This document shows positions 6,650 to 10,330 of a DNA stretch of 10,330 nt, in pieces. This DNA is from an uncultured Mollicutes bacterium. GTDB taxonomy: Bacteria > Bacillota_I > Bacilli_A > Acholeplasmatales > Anaeroplasmataceae. The stretch spans positions 1-10,330 of the forward strand of contig CALCWU010000215.1 in assembly GCA_937905855.1 (NCBI GenBank). Direction: 5' to 3'. Position 1 is the first letter of the stretch. The number at the start of each line of letters is the position of its first letter. The translations under genes and the position numbers were made by a program. The notes beneath the pieces are model-generated. The model saw only the letters and a list, made by a program, of their open reading frames with translations, ran no database searches and was not told where the DNA came from.

Positions 6650-6867
6650 ACATAAAGTATAGAAAACTATAGAATTCATATACTTCAGCCCTTACGGTTA
6701 GGCTTTATAGATTATAAATTTATTCTATTCTCCAAACAATAATTCCTTATTATTTGGGGTATACATAAAATTATATTACAATCTATTTAATAAAGTTATA
6801 TCCCTTTAAGAAACAATTATATTATCTCTTGGTAATACAATTGCCTTAAAAAAACAATTGCTTTTAA
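6650..6867 (-). other. Candidate IS605-type right end / omega-RNA-like region
   Basis: Non-coding stretch directly after the tnpB remnant. On the minus strand it holds an 11-bp stem with one G-U pair and a GGAA tetraloop (6732-6757; the arms start CCAAAT and end TTTGG). It also holds an imperfect hairpin AGCCT/GGGCT with an eight-base loop (6687-6704). The pairing is better on the minus strand (G-U rather than A-C), pointing to an RNA transcribed with tnpB. TnpB elements commonly carry structured right ends that yield guide (omega) RNAs. Element boundaries cannot be fixed from this copy alone. Confidence 0.4.
6732..6757 (-). repeat. Stable inverted repeat with GGAA tetraloop
   Basis: Eleven paired positions around a four-base GGAA loop, with one G-U wobble that is a mismatch when read on the plus strand. 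No T-run follows it on the minus strand, so it does not look like an intrinsic terminator. It is most simply a structural element of the IS right end. Confidence 0.6.
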
Positions 6868-7107
6868 TTATATTTTATCAATAAAGCCTTGGTATCTTCT
6901 AGCTATTACAAAGCTTGCTGCTTGATGAATTGTCATTTTTCTGCTCTTTGCATATTTTTCATAACCTATTAAACTTGTATTATACGGATTAACCTTATTT
7001 AATGATACTTGCATTTTATGACATTTATTTTCTAATCTAAATATATATCTTGAGTAATCCAAAGTATGAATCATTTTATTATATTTCTTTTCTCTCTTAT
7101 TATTTCC
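6868..7107 (-). pseudogene. tnpB: IS605-family TnpB (OrfB) remnant, C-terminal fragment
   Basis: Encodes only about 68-79 residues of what should be a protein of several hundred. The peptide contains LENKCHKMQVSLNKVNPYNTSLIGYEKYAKSRKM followed by HQAASFVIARRYQGF. This matches the region near the RuvC end in the TnpB group that has NP-YTS-IG--KY and H-AAS-VIARR in place of a zinc finger. The nominal ATG is at 7072-7074, but the frame stays open back to the stop codon of the preceding lipoprotein and reads NNKREKKYNKM, which also fits TnpB. The remnant probably starts at about 7107, so no genuine start exists. The RNA-guided nuclease core is missing and no TnpA gene is present, so the fragment cannot act alone. 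Recognition rests on remembered family motifs; confidence in the family is fairly high. Confidence 0.75.
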
Positions 7108-7728
7108 TTAAGCTTTAGCTTTACGTTCAATTTGAACAACACCTAAATTATTAATAAATTCATTTAATAATTCTTCATTTGGTTCATCCATTACAAAGCT
7201 TATACGAAGTAGTTCCTCATTTCCTAAGTCATAATAATAAATCACAACTGTACTATTTCCATTTCTTCCTTCATAAACCTCACAGGTTCTTTCAAGCTTA
7301 CTTAAATCTGAACTTTCGAAAAAGCCAAAATAACAACTATAACTAACATTATTAAATGTTCCGTTACATTTCATAAAAGAAAGCCATTCATTAGGATATA
7401 TAACTCCCACATCATAATTATCCGCATTTTTAGGATAAAGTAATGTTTGTCTAGACTTAACTGTTGCAGCATCACCTTTCCAATATTCAGCATCTTTTAC
7501 CTTACTTAAAAATTCTTCTTCATTAGTATAAACAATACCAAGTGATCCTCTAACCCAAGGAATTCTTTGTGATATAGAACTAACACTGCTTTCAATTGTT
7601 GACACACTTGAGTTTTCACTACTTTTTATTGTAGATGAATTATCTAATGTTTCACTACTTTCTATATTACTACAACCAAATAAGCATATAGCTATTAACA
7701 CAACTAAACTAACAACCAATTTTCTCAT
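7108..7728 (-). CDS. Small Ser-rich lipoprotein paralog A (unknown function)
   Basis: Unrecognised 206-residue surface lipoprotein. It has a complete signal peptide (MRK then a hydrophobic stretch) ending in the lipobox LFGC (C19), a Ser/Thr-rich linker (about 20-53) suited to holding a domain away from the membrane, and a C-terminal domain of about 145 residues. That domain is rich in aromatic residues and ends with MDEPNEELLNEFINNLGVVQIERK. No catalytic motif stands out. The ATG lies two bases after the stop of the peptidase-like gene, with a GAGGGAG ribosome site inside that gene's last codons, so the two are co-translated. The close coupling suggests the lipoprotein works with, anchors, or restrains the secreted peptidase, but this is inference. 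A diverged paralog lies downstream at 6034. Confidence 0.8.
   Translation of the reverse strand: MRKLVVSLVVLIAICLFGCSNIESSETLDNSSTIKSSENSSVSTIESSVSSISQRIPWVRGSLGIVYTNEEEFLSKVKDAEYWKGDAATVKSRQTLLYPKNADNYDVGVIYPNEWLSFMKCNGTFNNVSYSCYFGFFESSDLSKLERTCEVYEGRNGNSTVVIYYYDLGNEELLRISFVMDEPNEELLNEFINNLGVVQIERKAKA
7585..7717 (-). repeat. Near-identical duplicated 5' segment, copy A
   Basis: Counterpart of 6526-6646, covering the signal-peptide and Ser-rich-linker codons of the intact lipoprotein gene. It holds 12 bases in the linker that copy B lacks. The strong nucleotide match here against weak similarity in the rest of the genes suggests recent gene conversion or recombination limited to the 5' end. 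Confidence 0.85.
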
Positions 7729-7730
7729 AT

Positions 7731-9125
7731 TTATTCTCCCTCTTCTTCATCATAATACCTTTTAGTTGCACCACAAACGCACTCATCAACAAGTGGATCG
7801 AGATTAAAATCATGCATTTGTTTCTTAACTATTCCACACCAACAAATTGCATTATGATAATTAGTTGAAACACTTCTATATGTAATATATGTACAAATAT
7901 GATTAGACTCTCCCACTGCTCCACATGTACATAGATAACTAGAATTTGATTTATAGTTTGCAGCGTGAATATGTTGACTAGATTTTGGCTTAATGGTTGC
8001 TTCACCAGTCAATAAGCTAAAATTAGTAACGAATAACCAAATTTTGTTATCATCATAATTACTATCGTCAACATAATATCCAGAATGTAAGTAAACATAT
8101 TCATTTGAATATGCATAAGCAATACCTATATGACTAGAGTTATCATCTTTATTTTCTAAATTACCTGCTACCATTACCGGGAATCCGGAATCAATCGCAT
8201 CCTTTACTAGTTGCTTGTTTCTATTGATATCATTGGTATCCTCATAATTAAAAGAAAATAAAGAAGTTGCACTTGAATTGAAGCGATCAGTTAAATAAGC
8301 CTTTGCAATTTTAAAAGTGTTTTCATAATTAGATCCAAATTCTATCGCATCTGCAGCAAAAATGCCAAGATTTTTTCCATATGTTATAAATGATTGCCAT
8401 AATTCATCCTTACTTCCAGGACTTCTCTTATAGTCATGCCAATCATATGAAAATGTATCATTATTGTCTATAACTTCCCATTCCTCTTTAACAATTCTTT
8501 CATCATAAAAAGTATCTAAATACATTAAATATATTTGCAATGCAACTGTTGGACAACTTCCATCAGTATTATTATGAAAATATGCTGTATAATCATATTT
8601 AGATGAATCGCCTTTACCAGTATTATGTATTGAATAAAGTTTCTTAAAATAATCTGCATTGGCAATTTCTTTATATCCATCCGTTTTATTATTATAATTT
8701 AACTGTGTCGAACGCATATTATTAATATATGTACTTTGATAGTCCAAATATGTTTGATATTCATCTTCACTTAAAATATTGTTGGTCATCGAATTAATAA
8801 TAGTATCACTATTATATCTAAATAATAGATTATTTCCACCATAAATATCATATTCATATTGACCAAGTAATGGTGAAAGCTGAACTAAATCATTAATATA
8901 TACATCATATATCATATAATTAGAATCAATTTTAATCAATGCATACCTATTATTACCTAATAAATCGCATTTCATATCAACTAAACTGAAAACTTTTGGT
9001 TCTTGATAAACATTTTCAATAACTTTTGAAATATTATCAAGTTGAAATTCATTCAATTGATAATTACTTGGACTAGTCATATTTAATGACGATAATAAAA
9101 TTCCTAAACTACTAACTAATTTCAT
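7731..9125 (-). CDS. Secreted papain-like (C39/C10-type) cysteine-peptidase candidate with CxCG repeat tail
   Basis: A 464-residue protein with a weak N-terminal signal-like segment (about 1-19), probably exported. Residues about 40-115 contain a YALIKIDSNYMIYDVYINDLVQLSPLLGQY stretch resembling propeptide or inhibitor-like modules before C10/C39-type peptidases. A catalytic core is suggested by DGSCPTVALQIYLMYLD with candidate nucleophile C191, GFPVMVAGNL (about 314-323), and SHIGIAYAYSNEYVYLHSGY with candidate general base H332. The tail (about 385-452) has three CxCG units (399-402, 428-431, 449-452) with interspersed His residues, a repeat type seen in surface proteins of gut Firmicutes and possibly metal-binding. 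An AAGAGGTG site nine bases before the ATG supports the start. The gene is first in a unit with a coupled lipoprotein. The papain-like fold is inferred from motif order only; it could also be a non-proteolytic relative. Confidence 0.65.
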   Translation of the reverse strand: MKLVSSLGILLSSLNMTSPSNYQLNEFQLDNISKVIENVYQEPKVFSLVDMKCDLLGNNRYALIKIDSNYMIYDVYINDLVQLSPLLGQYEYDIYGGNNLLFRYNSDTIINSMTNNILSEDEYQTYLDYQSTYINNMRSTQLNYNNKTDGYKEIANADYFKKLYSIHNTGKGDSSKYDYTAYFHNNTDGSCPTVALQIYLMYLDTFYDERIVKEEWEVIDNNDTFSYDWHDYKRSPGSKDELWQSFITYGKNLGIFAADAIEFGSNYENTFKIAKAYLTDRFNSSATSLFSFNYEDTNDINRNKQLVKDAIDSGFPVMVAGNLENKDDNSSHIGIAYAYSNEYVYLHSGYYVDDSNYDDNKIWLFVTNFSLLTGEATIKPKSSQHIHAANYKSNSSYLCTCGAVGESNHICTYITYRSVSTNYHNAICWCGIVKKQMHDFNLDPLVDECVCGATKRYYDEEEGE

Positions 9126-9149
9126 AATACTTTACACCTCTTTTACTAT

Positions 9150-9178
9150 ATTATAGTATATGCAAATCAAATTGTAAA
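9150..9178 (-). promoter_or_regulatory. Sigma-A-type promoter of the peptidase-lipoprotein unit
   Basis: On the minus strand TTTACA (9173-9178) and TATAAT (9150-9155) are separated by exactly 17 bases, a near-consensus housekeeping promoter. The predicted start of transcription is about 9143, leaving a leader of about 18 bases that begins near the AAGAGGTG ribosome site. No operator-like repeat is evident. Confidence 0.8.
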
Positions 9179-9236
9179 TACATTTTTTTGTAAAAAAGCA
9201 ATTATTTTTATTACTAAATAAATTAAAACTTAATTT

Positions 9237-10330
9237 TTATAAATTGCTGAAGAAATCATCAACAAGGTCTTTATTACCTATTTTATAGATTTCTTTGTTT
9301 TTAATCCAAATTGCTCTATCACATATAGCACTTGCACATCTTATATCATGAGTTATTGTAATCATTGTATTATTTGTTTTTTGATGAATTTCATTTAAAA
9401 CATTAATCATTTGGCATAGCTTATTATAATCTTCACCAACTGTTGGTTCATCCAAAATAAGAATTTCAGGTTTTCTAGCAAGAATTGCTGCTATACTGAC
9501 CAAACGCTTTTCACCAAGTGATAATGAACCTGGATGTCTATGATAGAAACGCTTAATATCAAGTAATTCTGCTATTTCATCAGCATATTCTAAGCTAAAG
9601 GCTTTAAATCTTATTTCCTTTTCAACGGTTGGCATAAATAATTCATAATTAGGATTTTGAAAAATAACTCCAACCTGATCATACCATTTTTTCTTTTTAT
9701 TTAGATTATAATTATTAATGCTACCATTGCTTGGCTTAGTAATTTTAGAAATTATTCTTAAAAGTGTGGTTTTACCACAACCATTTTCACCAAGAATTAA
9801 TAATCTCTCACCTTTATAAATATCTAAATTGATATTTGAAAGAATCTCTTTATTTTTAATCTTATAAGAAATATTATTTAATGATAATATTTTATCATTA
9901 TGTGAAGCTATTTTGCAGCTATCGGAAATCTTGGTTGATTGCTTAATTAAAAAGCTATTATAATCTAATATTTCATTAAGAGCTTTATTTTCAAGATTAA
10001 ATACCTTATCTGCATATGGTAAAACTATATCTAATCTATGTTCAATTACGATTACTAAATAACCACTTTTTTTAAGTTCAGCTAGAATATTCATAAGATT
10101 GTGAGCAGCCTTATAATCAAGATTTGCCAAAGGCTCATCTAAAATAATAATTCTTTGCCCCATCGCAAGTGTTGATGCTACACTTAATCTTTGCTTTTCA
10201 CCACCAGATAGACTATGACATATAGCATTTTTATCTAAATCTAAAAGCTTGGTTGTAATATCAATTTGTCGTTGTATTATATCCCTTTTAAATGCTAGGT
10301 TTTCACAGCCAAAGGCAATCTCATCACCTA
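9237..10330 (-). CDS. Two-domain ECF-type (CbiO/EcfA-like) transporter ATPase, 5' end outside window
   Basis: Energy-coupling-factor-style ATPase with two ABC domains in one chain, as in YkoD-like proteins; it would power uptake of a vitamin or metal through an EcfT and a substrate-specific subunit. The frame is open to the right edge, giving 363 visible residues. The first domain is visible from GDEIAFGCENL, with signature LSGGEKQR (40-47) and Walker B IIILDEPLANLD (60-71). The second domain is complete: Walker A GENGCGKTT (180-188), Q-loop Q224 in VIFQNPNYELF, signature LSLGEKR (269-275), Walker B ILILDEPTVGED (289-300) and H-loop H327. An internal ATG at 10163 is not the start, because the signature motif lies upstream of it in frame. 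No EcfT gene follows; partners, if present, must be upstream. The substrate cannot be told from this part. Confidence 0.88.
   Translation of the reverse strand, partial: GDEIAFGCENLAFKRDIIQRQIDITTKLLDLDKNAICHSLSGGEKQRLSVASTLAMGQRIIILDEPLANLDYKAAHNLMNILAELKKSGYLVIVIEHRLDIVLPYADKVFNLENKALNEILDYNSFLIKQSTKISDSCKIASHNDKILSLNNISYKIKNKEILSNINLDIYKGERLLILGENGCGKTTLLRIISKITKPSNGSINNYNLNKKKKWYDQVGVIFQNPNYELFMPTVEKEIRFKAFSLEYADEIAELLDIKRFYHRHPGSLSLGEKRLVSIAAILARKPEILILDEPTVGEDYNKLCQMINVLNEIHQKTNNTMITITHDIRCASAICDRAIWIKNKEIYKIGNKDLVDDFFSNL

Noticed and set aside
6770..6775. TATAAT on the minus strand in the IS end as a promoter for lipoprotein B
   Set aside because: No acceptable -35 lies 16-18 bases upstream, and such hexamers are frequent by chance in sequence this AT-rich.
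6838..6860. Two CAATTG hexamers around a T-rich loop as a terminator after tnpB
   Set aside because: The stem is only six A/T-rich pairs with a long loop and no T-run directly after the 3' arm on the minus strand.
9173..9194. Two TTTACA-like hexamers upstream of the peptidase gene as a possible Pho box
   Set aside because: They are 16 bases apart rather than about 11, one of them is a well-spaced -35 element, and the region is simply AT-rich.
9190..9236. AT-only inverted repeats after the ECF ATPase gene as a terminator
   Set aside because: The stems have no G-C pairs and no convincing stem followed by a T-run, so termination cannot be claimed.
714..9239. Absence of TGA stop codons in all complete genes, possibly hinting at UGA reassignment
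   Set aside because: Only about ten stops are available, AT-rich genomes favour TAA, and no in-frame TGA is needed in any gene; Trp is encoded by TGG.

Overview
The window reads as a low-GC (roughly 30% by eye) Gram-positive-lineage chromosome, most likely a gut-associated Bacilli-type bacterium (Erysipelotrichales, RF39 or Mollicutes-related). The placement is an inference from AT-rich codon use, lipobox lipoproteins, TTTACA-type Pho boxes, AGGAGG-like ribosome sites and a protein with CxCG repeats. Every gene lies on the minus strand, so transcription runs from high to low coordinates. Tryptophan is TGG and all stops seen are TAA or TAG; there is no sign of a UGA-Trp code.

Region 1 (about 1-5998) is a complete phosphate-starvation locus in the order pstS-pstC-pstA-pstB-phoU-phoB-phoR; the kinase runs off the left edge. 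A Pho box of three TTTACA-like repeats and a TATAAT -10 precede pstS. A hairpin plus T-run spans the pstS stop codon and probably lowers transcription of the downstream genes. PstS binds phosphate outside the cell, PstC/PstA form the channel, PstB drives it, PhoU links transporter state to the kinase, and PhoR/PhoB control the operon. Two proteins are unusual. PstS is a circular permutation of the normal PstS fold order: the usual C-terminal half comes first. PstA carries about 110 extra extracytoplasmic residues, part of which looks PDZ-like.

Region 2 (about 5996-9178) is an accessory block. A consensus sigma-A-type promoter (TTTACA-N17-TATAAT) drives a secreted papain-like (C39/C10-type) cysteine-peptidase candidate with a C-terminal CxCG repeat tail. 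It is followed two bases later by a small Ser-rich lipoprotein. Next comes a C-terminal remnant of an IS605-type TnpB with a structured right-end or possible omega-RNA region. A second, paralogous lipoprotein gene follows; its normal start and ribosome site appear to have been lost at the junction with the IS remnant. A strong intrinsic terminator closes the block just before the Pho box.

Region 3 (9237-10330) is the 3' part of a two-domain ECF-type transporter ATPase, open at the right edge.
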